From Sciurus carolinensis (taxonomy: Eukaryota; Chordata; Mammalia; Rodentia; Sciuridae), in assembly GCF_902686445.1 (NCBI RefSeq), contig NC_062219.1, forward strand, positions 48,325,056 to 48,389,055: a stretch of DNA of 64,000 bases, in the 5' to 3' direction. This document shows, in pieces, positions 35,346-47,325 of this stretch (the first letter of the stretch is position 1; each line of letters opens with the position of its first letter). Below the pieces are notes generated by a model, which saw nothing but the letters and a program-made list of their open reading frames with translations, had not been told where the DNA came from and searched no databases. A program made the position numbers and the translations under genes.

Positions 35346-37099
35346 AAAAAAAAAGTGACCCTCTACATTAAGCTAGTATACTAAAATATTCTATTATTGT
35401 CACATCAGTGCATCTGAAGTGATAAAATCCTAGCTCTAACAACCCACATCTACTGGGATAACAACCACATTTTACACTTAATATATTTGTTAAGCCTCAG
35501 CAAATTCTTTTTAAAATGAAAAACAGATTTTAAAAATAAGGTAAAGTATTTAAAAACTTATGCCTGTGTCTTAATTCTATCCCAAACTCTGCACAATATT
35601 TTGTACTGAGAAAAATCATCATCCTAATTGTAGTCGAGTTAGATTTAAAATAACTTGACTTTTTTCTTTCAAAATGAGGCATTTAATGAAAAAGCTCTAA
35701 AGGCCAACCTAGTGAGTGAAGCACTACCATTATAGCTATTTCAAAATGACATTTGTGCAGACTATGTAAAATGTTCAGAGTATTAAACAGCATTCTGTGG
35801 CCATCTATTTTTCCTTCCTCAGTCATATAACAAAAGAACTAATCATGATCGAGTCCTAAGTTTCAAAACAATTGCCTTTTTTTAGACTGCCCTAAAGCTG
35901 AAATAAGTCAGCTCATTCACTGCACATACCCTTAAAAGGACTTAACACCAATTCCTGTACCACTGGACTGGAGAGTTATATGTCAACAAACTTGTGATGT
36001 TTTCTGGAGGTAGTCTATCATGTGAAGGTCATTAACTGGTGCTCAATGTCCCTCTCCAGTTTCTTAATGTACATGATACACACTTCAGAAGGTTATTCAT
36101 GTGTTAGTTCATTGCATAATGGTACTTAGTCTTTCCTCTTATAACTGTAGAAGAGTAAAGATGGCATTTGGGGGGACTACCTCCTTTCATGCATGGCCTT
36201 CCTTTGTTAACTTCACTTCCACCCCTTATGATTAAACTGTATTGAAAGATTTCTTCTATGATTCAAGAAGATTGTTTTTTAATATTTGTTTTAATATGAA
36301 AGAAGGATATGCTCATTCATCACTAGAAATGTTGTTAAAACGGCACTTCTTATCAACCATTGATGATGAATGGGAAGATCTTTTCTTAGTATGGGAGAGA
36401 ATATTACACAAATCTTCTTGAGTCTTACCACAAATCTTTCTTAATAAAAATTCAACTCATCAGTTTGCAGAAGAAAAATATGTGCTCAGTCATAAAAGGT
36501 ATACTGACAATAGGAGATGTTTCAAAGAAGATCTTTTTTGTACTGTGCTTTATGCTGATGAGCTGATATGGGCACAGCTGGGAACATATTTGTTTTTAAC
36601 AGAGAAAAATTTAAGTCGATAGAATTTATTTTTAAGGGACAGACTGTCATCTTGTTGTATAGTCTCTGATATTTATTAACTATCAATTGAATGCATGAAT
36701 AATAAGAGATACTGGTGGAAGTTATAATGGAAAAGAAACCAACAAATTGCCCTCATTTGGGAGCTAGAGTAAACAGATATTAAACAAAGACTTAGGTTCA
36801 CTGAAATGACTGCATTCCTGCAGTCCCTTAGTAGTTACTGAGAACCTTCAATATGTGTGTACTTCACAGGCCCAGTGGTACAACTGTGCACACAGCAGTG
36901 CTCCTGCTGTCTTGGAGGTAATGTTTAACTTTTTGCAGTGGTCTTCCATTGGCTATGTGAAAACCTAGTTAATAAACTGAGTCATATTTTCATACATCTG
37001 AAAATTCTTTACAGCTTGGCAGAAAATATTCCTTATTACTTTATTAAATGTGTTAGTCTTTTATCTGCATGAAAAAATGATGAGGAACAAATTTAAAGC
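35346..37099. other. unassigned DNA
   Basis: About 1.75 kb with no recognised gene or repeat. No splice-flanked open frame seen. Confidence 0.4.
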
Positions 37100-37202
37100 A
37101 AATACTCTAGTCTGGTAGAATGCTTGCCAAGTATGCATGAGTCTCTGGGTCCAATCTCCAGCACCTCTAAAAATAAATAAATTAATTAAATGAATAAATA
37201 AC
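37100..37202 (+). mobile_element. ID-type SINE, 5'-degraded
   Basis: 'tggtagaatgcttgccaagt atgcatgagtctctgggtcc aatctccagcacctct' is followed by an A-rich tail of AAATAA-type units (about 37168-37201). This is the 3' two-thirds of an ID element with its tail; the B-box-like 'gggtccaatctcc' is visible. Confidence 0.58.
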
Positions 37203-38189
37203 ACCTAGAAAACTGGTCTTGAGCCTTAGAACTATTAGGGTCTCATGAATCAATTTTGTCAGAATCTTTGAACGTATCAGGAGATCAATTTGCATCTTTT
37301 GTTCCTTCGGTCTCCCTCAATGCTATTATTATGCAGGTTTACTATATAGTTGGCAGATAAACCTTAAAAAGTTAAGTTACTTCACACTGAAGATGGAAAG
37401 TAAGTAAGCAACCATCACAGCATAGAACCACTCATTTTCCAGGGTCACTAACCCTAGCCTTAGAGAGACGGTATATCAGTTCGGTGGGCTCTTCAAAGCA
37501 GGTTACAGATGGAAAAACTTAGAAAATTGTTTTTGTCTATCACCTAAGCAAGAGTGCTCAGAAGTATAAAATATGGAGTATTTCAATATTGTATTAGCTG
37601 GGCAAGTTTGGATACATCTAAATGCCTCTAAATTCAAATCATGAGATTGCTTTGATGCCTTGGGTCAGTGTTGCCACTTCACCATAATGTACATGGCTCT
37701 CTATCTGTGTCTCCACTCCCTCCAGTGACATTGGTTGAATTTGGATGCTGCCTAGATCTCCATGGATGCACCATTTTGTTTCAATTCATCCCCTAAGAGC
37801 AAGCACATATTGTAGCATGAAACTCAAAATTGTAATTAATCTTTTAGTATGGCAGGAGTCCAGTCGGATATACTATCAAATTTCTTACCATTAAATGTAC
37901 TACTTTAGCAACAAGAATGCAGGATCTGCTGAAAATAATAAAAAAATGAACATAAAGAGTATGAAATTAACTTTGAGTTATCATGATTGACATTTGCTTT
38001 TAAAACCTGCGGAATATTTATAAGGGATCTCTATTTACATGAATGGAATATGCAGAGCTTGTGTTGTGAATGATAAATGAAACTCTGCACTAAGGCAGCA
38101 TATGAAAATATGTAAAGTAATACTAATCAAATGCAATATTTAGCCATAGTTAAATGATTCAGGTATAAATATTGGTCTGTAAATCATTC
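37203..38189. other. unassigned DNA
   Basis: No recognised gene or repeat. Confidence 0.4.
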
Positions 38190-38385
38190 TTTTAAGCTCA
38201 TGGTTTCTTAAACCTAGTCCTTTTGGCATTTTGGGACACATGGTACGTTTTGTAAGGGGATATTCTGTGCATGTTTAACAGTGTCTCTGACTTCTACCTG
38301 CCAGGAGTACTTCCCAGAGGTGACAACCATAAATGTGAACAGTTATTGCCAAATTCCCTTGGTTGAAAACCACTGAGTTTACCAC
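38190..38385 (-). mobile_element. MER20-like hAT MITE
   Basis: 'ttttggcattttgggacaca', 'gatattctgtgcatg', 'tttaacagtgtctctgactt', 'ctacctgccaggagtactt', 'ccagaggtgacaaccataaa', 'tgccaaattcccttggttg' and 'aaaaccactg' run in the order of a MER20 element. In some other mammals MER20 copies have been reported as regulatory elements; nothing here shows activity. The 100-codon minus frame at 38294-38596 overlaps it and is not a gene. Confidence 0.65.
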
Positions 38386-39050
38386 TCCTTTTATCTTGCA
38401 CTAGTATGCAACACAGCAGGTTGCTGTGTATTAGTATGTCAACATAGCAAGCATGAAGGAGGAGGAGTTGGGGGTGGGTACAATGATTAATCAGTTCTTC
38501 ATGTTTGTGGAAAATTACTGCTACCTGAAGTATGTTAGCAATTTCATGAGTGAGAGTGCAACAAATTCTGGCTAATGTGAAAACTAAGAAGAACATAATT
38601 AAATCTGATTTCTGTTGTTAGGGAAGCACTTTAGGTTCTTGCAGATTTTGGAGACTTTATTAGTAGTATGATCATCATACCATAGGTGTGCTGGAAGATA
38701 GTAAATATAATCATAGAATTGTGTCCTCAGAATAATAAAGACAATAGTCTCATTGTCTTCTGTGTTGATCTGAAGATGTGTAGACTATTGTGTAGCGCTC
38801 TGAAAATTCAATTTGTAAGAAATATTCGCAAGTATACAGAGATCTCAGGGAGAAACACCAAGTTGAAAATTCTTAAAAACAGTTCTTAGACACTTCTGGT
38901 GAGGGAGGTGGACCAGGAGATCACTTATTTAAAAAGTAGATCAAACATTAGAATATAAACATTTGAAAATGTTCATAATTCTACCTACACTATTTTTCTA
39001 CTGAAGGTAGACAATTTGAAGGATTGTGTTTTTATGATGGAGAGGACAAA
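38386..39050. other. unassigned DNA
   Basis: No recognised gene or repeat. Confidence 0.4.
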
Positions 39051-39400
39051 TTTGTTCTATTCAGCCTGACTGACTCCTCATCCTACAGGTCTCCATTTCA
39101 ATATCATTTATTAAAAATTGCTTTTCTTCACTCTGTTATTTGAATTAGATCCTCTATTCTTGTGTCTAATAGCACCCTAACTTTTATCTAGAGTTCTTAT
39201 CACAATGTATGATTAAATATTTAATTGGGTTAATGTTTAACATTGGTTGGTCAACTTGAATGTAAGTCCTAAGAAGAGCAGTAAATTGTCTTACTCATTC
39301 ACCATTGCAGCATTGGTACTCAGGTTAGGATCTAGCACTTAGTTTGTATTGGTTCACTAAGCATGTATTCACTAAGTAATGAGTAACACAAGTAATGTGT
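39051..39400 (+). mobile_element. L2 3' end
   Basis: 'cagcctgactgactcctcat', 'tatctagagttcttatcac', 'cttgaatgtaagtcctaaga', 'tcactcattcaccattgcag' (approximately) and 'gatctagcacttagtttgta ttggttcactaagcatg' follow the L2 3' end layout ('agaatgtaagctccatgagg ... tcaccactgtatcc ... gcctggcacatagtagg'). Diverged. Confidence 0.52.
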
Positions 39401-39870
39401 TTAAAATAAGGTTTTCAATAATGGTAATACAAAGGTACTTCCATAATCATGGTGACAATTGTTCACCATCTTTCAGAAGTGAAATAATTTTGAGTAGTTT
39501 TGTGGTGGGGCTGGCACCCACTGACTTGGGAGAGCCAATCATGTGAATCTCTTTCAAATTGCAGATTCAGTGAAATCATGAAGGTGGCTTGACTGGTTAT
39601 GATGGGGGGTATTTATACCATAAATAAGCAAATGTAAATGCTTAAATGGCTACTAAACATTTACAAATACATCACTGATATTGAGTATATTTCTGTACCA
39701 GTAAGAAAGTTGGGGAATAAAGGGGTCTAATTACTACAAATCTCTGCCTTGATAATGAGACAATGCAAAAATCCAACTTCAGAAAATGGGACTTTGGATT
39801 TTATGGAAAAACTCTTCTATTGAGTATAATCAGAAACACTGGACATAATTATTTAAAGACATGTGTTTTA
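39401..39870. other. unassigned DNA
   Basis: No recognised gene. The plus frame 39763-40056 (97 codons) starts here and runs into L1 5'-type sequence. Confidence 0.4.
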
Positions 39871-41335
39871 AAGGTGGCAAAATGTTATCAAGGCAGTGAG
39901 AAAAAGCAAATAAGCCAACACCAAGGCGGCACTTGTGCCCCGGTGGGTAAGTTTGTTTTGGCCTTCCTTCATCCCTGCCAGTTGTTAGGGCCTTGTTATA
40001 CCCCTGAGACTCTACAGATTCTTGCATCTTTGAGACTCAGGAAGGACCCACCTTAGTACTAGTCCAGGTGGCCAAAAGTATGCATTTGCCAGCATTGCCT
40101 TGACTGCATAGCATGACACAAGACCCTGCTCACTGAGGGTAGGACAGGGAAATAAGCAGAAAACTTTGCCCTGAAACTTACTCCTGGACTGATCCTAACA
40201 GTCCCATCCCCATCTTGACTGTGGACAGTGCCTCTGGAGCAGATCCAGTACCAGGGAAAGAGACATGCAGCCCCAATCTACCAGACTTCCAGCTAGCATT
40301 ACCTGTGGCTAGTTAAAGTGGTCTTGCACCACAAGTTCACCTCAGCAATAGACAGCTGATAGCAGTGTGTTCCTTTGTCCTAACTCAGTCTTGTGCTGGT
40401 TTTGGTAGGTATGGGTTCAGGGTGTGACACAGCTTGGTGGCTATGGGTGTGCAGTAGGAGCTTGGACTGGTCTATCCAAGGTGACTCTGCCCAGAGATGA
40501 GCAGAAGTCTGTAGTCTGACCGCAGGTTGGAAACTGTGTATGAATCATCCCTGCCTAGGGAGAGGCTTGTGGGAGGAAAATACTCATTGTAGGTACTCTC
40601 CTATTTCTCTCTGAATGACATACCAACACTGTATATGAGGTAAATCTGGGCTTGGGTTTTCTTTCAGAACTGAAACAATAAAAACACCAATAGTCGACTC
40701 CTGGCAAATTTGGTCCTGGGCACGATTTAGTGCTGAAAGAGTAGAAGTGACTACAGAATCAGAGAAAATAAGCAGCCTGTTTAGGATTTCAGGAAAGAAA
40801 AGCATAAAGCCATATTAGGAAGAATGGAATAAATACTTCAATGCTTAGATCACATCACATGCCAACAAATATCAAGAGCTTTCAGGAAGCCATGAACTCA
40901 TGTAGCACTCAAAATAAGGTGCCAGAAACTGACCAGGAAGTAAAATCATTTTAATGCTTTATCAGAGAAAATTTCAACAAATATATGGAATCAATTAAAA
41001 AATTCAAACTGAAATTCTTGCGCTGAAAAGTAGTGAATAGTGGGGGAGATGGAGACCTGGGGAAAGGCTGGTCAATGTGCCTAAGTTATAGATGGATAGG
41101 AACAAGAAGCTCTGGGGCACTATTGCACAGGATGGAGACTATAGATAACAATTATGTACTGTGTATTTAAAAAACCAGAAGAAAGGATTTTGAGGAAATG
41201 ATAAATGTTTGAGGAAACAAATATGTTGAACCTGATTTAAATATTTTGTCATGTATACATGTATTAAACATTACATGGTATGTGTTTTTGTGTACCAGTT
41301 TAAAAACAAAAGACAGTCTCATTAGACTGGTTTAC
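39871..41335 (+). mobile_element. internally deleted L1M, sense
   Basis: 39880-40560 resembles an L1M 5' UTR (GC-richer, 'gactgtggacagtgcctctg', 'cagatccagtaccagggaaa', 'ccagacttccagctagcatt'). 40860-41030 matches the region leading into ORF1 ('gaagccatgaactcatg', 'ataaggtgccagaaactgac caggaag', 'tttcaacaaatatatgg'). Directly after, 41036-41330 is L1 3' UTR ('cactattgcacaggatggag', 'actatagataacaattatgt actgtgtattt'). ORF1 and ORF2 bodies are absent, so roughly 5 kb of a normal element is missing. Confidence 0.6.
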
Positions 41336-41548
41336 TTCTCATTTGATTTTGACACAGTCCTTTGACTACTAAATATTTTGTTTTAAATCAAACCTTCTGG
41401 TTATTACATTGATCTAATCAAAACTTTGAAAATGATTAGACTGGTTGATTTAGTTAGGCATAACCTTAATGGGTAATATCTTTTGTTTTCTAATTGACCA
41501 AGTGTTTTATACACCTAAAATATGGCAATGAAAGGGTATGTAGGAAAG

Positions 41549-41840
41549 GTTAACATAGACTGAGCATTCCTAATCTGAAAATCCCAAATCAGAAATGCTT
41601 CAAAATCCAAAACTTTTTGAGCACCAACATTATAAGCACATGGGGAATATTTCACACTTGACCTCATATGATAGATTTTGATAAAAAATTCAAGCATACT
41701 AAAAATATTGTATTAAATTACCTTCAGGATGTATGTAAAATGTACATAGGAAATATAAATGAATTTTTGTATTTAGACTTAGATACTACCCCCAAAATAT
41801 CCTATATATTTGCAATATCTCAAAATTTAAAAAGAACAAA
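41549..41840. mobile_element. TcMar/Tigger-like MITE
   Basis: 'gagcattcctaatctgaaaa', 'tcccaaatcagaaatgct tcaaaatcc', 'aaactttttgagcacc', 'tcacacttgacctcatatga' and 'ttaccttcaggatgtatgta' follow a common mammalian MITE ('gtatcccttatccgaaatgctt ... tttcggattttgg ... ctgaaggtaatttta'). Family name not certain; no transposase. Confidence 0.45.
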
Positions 41841-41849
41841 ACAGACTTC

Positions 41850-41975
41850 CTTTTTTCTTCCTCCTCTCCTGTCCTCCCTTCTTCCTTTCCTCAGTCCACT
41901 CCCTTCATCCCTTTTTTCCTTATCTTCTTTACTTCCTCCTTGCCTTTATTTCTTCTCTTTATCTCTTTCTTTCTA
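41850..41975. repeat. pyrimidine-rich CT tract
   Basis: Irregular CT/CCTT-rich low-complexity DNA. It generates the serine- and leucine-rich tail of the plus frame 41668-41976, which I do not accept as a protein. Confidence 0.9.
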
Positions 41976-42959
41976 GGTGATGCTAAGCCTATTGTAGCAG
42001 GGAGCAGTAGGAATTGCTTCAGAATTTCAAATTTCTGTATGTATTGCATGGGAGGACAAACATTGAGGGCTATTCAGCAGATTGAGCTCAGTTCACACCT
42101 CCAAACACAAGATCATAATCAAGACATCCCTTTGAAGCAATTTCAGTGACATTGCAGCCACAAACTCTCCCTGCCCACCAAAGGGAAGTCCTTTCTAGGT
42201 CACAAGAGGAGACAGGTGTTTATTAGTTTGGGCTTTCAGATAATCTTTGCACTGCCTGAAAATCCCATTAAGGGGTATAGTAGTCACTTCAGCTGCATGA
42301 CTGAGGTAAAGACACATTGTCTGCAAAGAAGCATGTTTTCAAGATGTCAGTTCACTTGATTTTATGAGAAATGACTATTAAGGGAAAGCAAGCGTTCTTT
42401 ACGGAGGAAAGAAAGCACTTTGAACTTTTTAAGTAACGGCTTCCTTCAAACCAACGAGCGATGTTGACAATTATTTCCAGTTTGCTAGGATACTACCCTG
42501 ATAACTTATGATATTTTGAAAGCACAAAGCCAGGATTGAAACCTTTGAGGTGGAAACTTCAGCCTCCATCAGCAGGATGCATGTTATAATTTACCTTATT
42601 TTTCACAAAGGTGGTTCTGGAAACTGGCTCCAGAGGTGGTTTTGATACTTAATGGATTTGTCTAGCAGAGCTGGGGTTTCTCCTCTGAGGCTCAGATTCA
42701 CCTTTTAAAGATATGTAATGTTCTGAACACAAAATCAGCATCCCTCCATCTAAAGAAATTCACAGCAAGTGAACAAAATTTCTCCATTGAGAAGAAACTG
42801 AGGTTTGATCTAAAGACCAGTCATAGTTTATAAATATGTCATATGTCCTTTATCATTGTAGTTTGGTGGATTAATCCAGTCATGCTTATATCCTGGTTCT
42901 CCACTTGGTCTCTTCTGGGAATTGGATGCTGTAGCTCAAGGCTCTGGTAAGTAAATAAG
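41976..42959. other. unassigned DNA
   Basis: No gene or repeat family recognised. Confidence 0.4.
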
Positions 42960-43045
42960 ATTGTGTTTAGAAAACATCCTCCATGCAGTAGGTACATAAT
43001 AAATGTCATCCATTATTACTGGGATTGTTATGATTTCATTAAACT
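42960..43045 (+). mobile_element. possible MIR/L2 3' tail
   Basis: 'catgcagtaggtacataata aatgtcatccattatta' resembles 'cacatagtaggcgctcaataaatgtt', the shared 3' end of MIR and L2. Short and weak. Confidence 0.35.
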
Positions 43046-43321
43046 GGAATAAAAGGCACTGCCAGTGTGGGAATAACTATAACCCAAACACCTGGAGGTG
43101 GATAGACAGGACTCTTAAAAGGGAGATGCACTTTTTACAAAAGATTCTTTTTGCAAAGGTTTTTTGTAAAATTTTATAAGAAGGAAAAAGTAAAAGACAC
43201 ATTTCTAAACATTTTGATGTCACCTGTTGCAGTAGAAAAATTGGGAAAAATATTTTAGTGAAGAAGAGGTAAGAGAGAGCTGCATACTCTGGAGCTTTGC
43301 CAGAATGTCAGGGCTGTTTTT

Positions 43322-43480
43322 GATTCCTATGCTTAGTAGTTGAGTGATCTTTGGCAAATCTCTTTAAGCTCTGAGCTTCCTTTACCCTGTCTCTTAAAAG
43401 GGGATGATAACATCTCCTCTGGCCTTTTCGCAGAGATGTTTCAAAAATAAAATTGGATAGTGTGGGTCTATGTACATGTC
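43322..43480 (+). mobile_element. MIR, sense
   Basis: 'gttgagtgatctttggcaaa', 'tctctttaagctctgagctt', 'cctttaccctgtctcttaaa' and 'aggggatgataacatctcct' match MIR from its mid part through the conserved core. Confidence 0.6.
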
Positions 43481-44179
43481 ATTGTGGTTCGTAAGCTGCA
43501 GGGGTCACTTTCACATGACCATGACTTTCCTCCCCTTTCACTGGACTGAACTGCAGAAGCCTCTTCTCTACCCAAGTCCCCTCAAAGAACCAATTTCCTA
43601 CATTAATCTACTTCCACCTCCACCCTGGTTCCAGGTTTGAGAAGAGAATGTCCAAATGGGAAGAGAGAGGACCAAGTCTGTAGCAGTCAGTTCTGCCTTG
43701 GGGTGATTAGCACCACTTAATTTACTACCTCTTCTTCCACATGGAGTCTCATGCTCCCTTTTAACTAAACAGCACACAAATCAGCTGAAATACTTCCATT
43801 GGTTTCCTTACTGTAGCTGGAAAAGAAGCCTGACATTTACAAAAGCATTTTTAATAATATATTTTAAACAAAGAAATGAAATCGTTAAGAAATGATTTTC
43901 TTCCCCCCCCACATTTATATATCTCTATAGGGTTTACTGAGCTTGTTTCCACATACTGGAAGATGCCAACAAAAGATCCCAAAGAGAGGCTATGCACATT
44001 TTTGGATTACAATATAACAGTGCCCTCATAATAAAATATTCATTCATTTATGAAGTGAGAATTGCCTATAAAAATAAGAGGGACTACATTCTTACACTCA
44101 TAAACCTGTTGGCCCCTAAAATTACTATGCATTTCCTTGTACACTCATCAGATGTTGAGCTGGGTCTTCCCTGACTCCA
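43481..44179. other. unassigned DNA
   Basis: No gene or confident repeat. A C-run of eight lies near 43903-43910. Confidence 0.4.
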
Positions 44180-44315
44180 TGTGTTAGTTAGCTTGTAATT
44201 GCTGTGACTAAAATGCCTAACAAGAATGACTTAGAGGAGGAAAAGTTTATTTTGGCTTATGATTTCAGAGGTTCAGTTCATGGTCAGCAGACTCCATTAC
44301 TTTGGGCCTGAAGTT
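44180..44315 (-). mobile_element. MaLR-like LTR, antisense, truncated
   Basis: 'tgtgttagttagcttgtaat', 'tgctgtgactaaaatgcct', 'gaaaagtttattttggctta', 'ggttcagttcatggtcagca' and 'gactccattactttgggcct' equal the first third of the antisense LTR seen at 29522-29946. The remainder is missing: at 'gcctgaag' it passes into unrelated sequence. Confidence 0.68.
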
Positions 44316-44870
44316 CTTCTGAATCTTAAACCTTTAATTGGATCATACTTTCAATAACTCAATGTGGTTATGCATGAAATTAAACTGATCTTTCTACTCT
44401 CATGCAGTTTATCAGGTTTCTTTCATATTGCCCTCAAAACAAAAGCTAACATCAGGAAATTGCTGAGAAGTTCAAGTTTGAAATTTTTATCCATGTTCTT
44501 AGAAACAGAAGTGTGAGAAGGCAGTTGGTAGTTGAAAGTTTATAACCAGCAAAGAAGAGACTCAAGGCCTTGGTTCAAAGTTGAAATTTTATAGTATGTA
44601 ACAAAGTAATGGGACATAGGACTTGAGAAAACACTGTGATTAATTTCCTTTTCCATTTGGAGTTTGTTTTTCAGGCTGCCATTGTGCATGCCTTCTAAAG
44701 GCCTAAGCTTCTTAAAGGTATCATGTAACACCTAAATCACAACCTTAGGTCCATTCTGGTTTTCCTTGCTCAAAGATTCCTCCCTGCCTCTCTCCTACCT
44801 TCGATCTAGAATTAGCTGGCTGTAAGATTGTTTCAGTTTTAGCTCTACAATACCTCATTCTTGTTCTTTC
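44316..44870. other. unassigned DNA
   Basis: No gene or repeat recognised. Confidence 0.4.
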
Positions 44871-45030
44871 TTTTAAAAGTTCCTGTTGCTACTTCTTTGG
44901 TTAATACCCATGTTATTCTCCTAAACTACTGCAGTAGCTTCTGGACTGGGCTTCTTTTTCTATCTAATTCAGTTTCCTCCTGAGGCCAGAAAAATCGGCT
45001 TAGAGCACAGCCCTAATCAGGCCACTGATT
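44871..45030 (+). mobile_element. L2 fragment
   Basis: 'actactgcagtagcttctgg', 'actgggcttctttttctat' and 'gcacagccctaatcaggcca' match the L2 3' region ('actactgcaatagcctcctaactggtctcc'). Confidence 0.5.
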
Positions 45031-45589
45031 ACAGAGAAGGAACTGGAGTTGGAAGATAAAGGGAGATGTAAAATTGATGGATAATGAGAAGTAGACCTTT
45101 CAAAATTTAATCTTTGGAGATGGAAAGTGTGTTGTAGATAAATATACTTATTCTTGAGAATTTTGGGTGTATATATGTGTTTGTGTGGATAGAAAGATAT
45201 AATGTTTGGTTAATAGAACATCTTAAGATGCTATCATTACAGACTCTGCTAATGCCATATAATTCTTCATCTTGAAGGTAGAGAATGGGAAAATTTACTC
45301 TCTTGTTATGCCAATCTAATTTAATTCATAAAGTTGTCTTAAATAAGTATGGAATGATAACTAATAGTAGTCTAGAGTCAGAAGATTTCATTGAAATTTT
45401 GTCTTTCTGTCATAATAGTTGTGCAACTTGTAAAATTATTTAAGATTTGAATCTTGGATACCTCTGATGTACAATTGCATGTGTTTATTTATTGAGTAGG
45501 TAGCAATAAATTATTTTACTGATTTATTATGCAAATAATATCATATAATATTTATATATATGCAAAAGAATGTTTAAGCACTAGGCATG
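45031..45589. other. unassigned AT-rich DNA
   Basis: Lies between L2 and MIR relics. No recognised element; it may be diverged L2. Confidence 0.4.
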
Positions 45590-45845
45590 CTTTACATAAA
45601 TAGTATTAATAATAACCAACATCCCTTGAATGATTACTGTGTATTGGTACTGTTCCAAACACTACTAATGTATAGTTCTTAAGATGGTATTTCATCCTGA
45701 TAAGATGGTGTTTTTATACAAGTAAATGATGTTCAGAAATATTAAGTAACATACCCAGAGCCATACAGCTAATATGTAGCAGAATCAGAATTCAGAGTAG
45801 TCACACTTAGAATCTGATGCCCTCCTAATAACTGTATTGTGGTTT
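45590..45845 (-). mobile_element. MIR, antisense, near full length
   Basis: 'tgattactgtgtattggtac', 'tgttccaaacactact', 'aagtaaatgatgttcagaaa', 'tattaagtaacatacccaga', 'gccatacagctaatatgtag', 'cagaatcagaattcagag' and 'agaatctgatgccctcctaa' follow the reverse complement of MIR from end to end. Confidence 0.68.
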
Positions 45846-45884
45846 TCCTATTTCAAACACACAATTATTTTATAGCTCCAGAAT

Positions 45885-46250
45885 TGCAGTGAGACTGGAT
45901 ATGAGAATAAGCAACTTTCATTCTCACAGATCTTCAATGGTTTCCCAAAGCTTGTAGAATAAAATTTATAGGTCTTTTATAATTTTGTTTCAATTCACTT
46001 TTTTCAGCTTTATTTCCTTTTTCTTTTAAATAATCTAAAAACACACTACAAAAAGATTAGCTCCTTACAGTTCCACACTTTACTTTTTGGAGATTTTTAG
46101 TTTTGTAACTTGGCTTTGCTGGTAATGCACCTCATCCTTGATATCTCTTAGTGTGAAAATCCTTCCTATGAAAATTATGACCCAGCCAAAATATTCTCCA
46201 AGCTTTTATTTTGTTTACCAATGGCAACATTTGGTTACATTTAATGAAAT
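45885..46250 (+). mobile_element. L2 fragment
   Basis: 'cagatcttcaatggtttccc', 'aaagcttgtagaataaaatt' and 'tataggtctttt' resemble 'cttcaatggcttcccatctc ... agagtaaaagccaaagtcc' of L2. Probably the same L2 insertion as 44871-45030, split by the MIR. Confidence 0.45.
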
Positions 46251-46369
46251 GATCTTGTAAGGAGATTCAGATTCATACGTTTGAACCATATTCATTTCTC
46301 AAGAGTTAACGTTTGTTAGGATACTGAAAATCACTGAAAAGTTTTGCTTCTTCTTAATTGTTTTTACAA

Positions 46370-46941
46370 TTATATGGACCAAAGCAAGACAGTGATCTGT
46401 AGAGAAATAGTTGTTCCTAAAACATCTGCTCACTTCTTAGAGAGGGTATTAGATATAACACCTCAATTTTGAAATTTGTTGGAAAGAATCCTAGCAGAGT
46501 GTTTAAAAGGTTTGGCCAGCTGACTAATGGGATGATAATTTGGGGAAATCAGAGAATTTCCTTTTTAGAAGAGTGGTTAGAATATACTTGAATTCATCCT
46601 GAGGGAACTATACTTGAAGAGTTAATTAGGGTAAATACTTTGGCAGTGATTGGGGCCCACCACTTAGGAAAAGATTCAAACATTTCTGGCAAAAAGAGAT
46701 GTCCTCCTGGGACCTTATTTAGCTTTGGGCTATTGATCAGCTGTTTTAGTGTAGCTGTAGTTATTGGACTACAGATGGGGAGATTGTGTGATCTAAAAAA
46801 TACATAGAAATCATCTTTCGAGCTATGCAAATTAGCTGGCTCTGTTTCTGAGGAAGATGTAGGCTCTGGATTTGTCTTATAGAAGCTACTTACCTCCTTG
46901 ACAACAGTCTCAGGTATGCACCAATCATTACCACCATTCAT
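46370..46941 (-). pseudogene. reverse-transcriptase remnant of a non-L1, non-L2 LINE
   Basis: The 115-codon open frame (46594-46941) has the layout of the linker and N-terminal RT region of a non-LTR retrotransposon: SPITTATLKQLINSPKLNKV, PGG where such proteins have APGPDGIP, MFESFPKWWAPI, and FTLINSSSIVPSG before the expected Trp. After a stop and a frameshift, a second frame gives NYHPIS (46523-46540; family NYRPIS), then ARILSNKFQN, an in-frame stop, and SKK-stop-ADVLGTT where families have EQAGFRKG. The order is right for RT blocks 0 to 2. The spacing and WWAP wording fit neither the L1 nor the L2 sequences I know; Vingi/I/Jockey-like LINEs are candidates. The catalytic centre is not visible. 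No sign of a functional gene. Confidence 0.55.
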
Positions 46942-47029
46942 TGATATGTATTAGAATCTGACTTTTACTTCTGAGTATATGAGTTGCTTATAAAAGATTT
47001 CATTTTAGAATGTTTTTGGTTTTGCTTAC

Positions 47030-47325
47030 ACAAGGAAGGGAGGGGGAGAAGAGAAGTTCAGCAGATTAGATAAAGGGGAACAAAAGGAAGGGAGGGTGGA
47101 TAGGAAAAGGAAAGGCAGTAGAATAAATCTAACATAATTTTCCTATGTAGACACATGAAGATGTCTAAGTGAATCCCACCATTGTGCCCACCCGCAAGAA
47201 TAGCATCCTAATTAGAATAAAGTATATCCCATGCTTGTATAATTTTAACAAACTGGATTGTACTGTCATGTATAAGTAAGAAGAACCAATAAAAAATAAA
47301 TTTAAAAAATTAAAAATAAGGTAAT
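47030..47325 (+). mobile_element. L1 3' UTR, sense, 5'-truncated
   Basis: A purine-rich G/A tract ('aaggaagggagggtggatag') leads to 'cctatgtagacacatgaag', 'gtgaatcccaccattgtgcc', 'taaagtatatcccatgcttg', 'gattgtactgtcatgtataa' and an A-rich tail (about 47286-47322). This is L1 3' UTR with its poly(A) and no ORF2 codons. Confidence 0.65.

Noticed and set aside
39763..40056. 97-codon plus frame
   Set aside because: Runs from unassigned DNA into L1 5' UTR-type sequence; no domain.
41668..41976. 102-codon plus-strand frame
   Set aside because: Starts in a DNA-transposon relic and ends in a pyrimidine tract, giving a serine/leucine/proline run.
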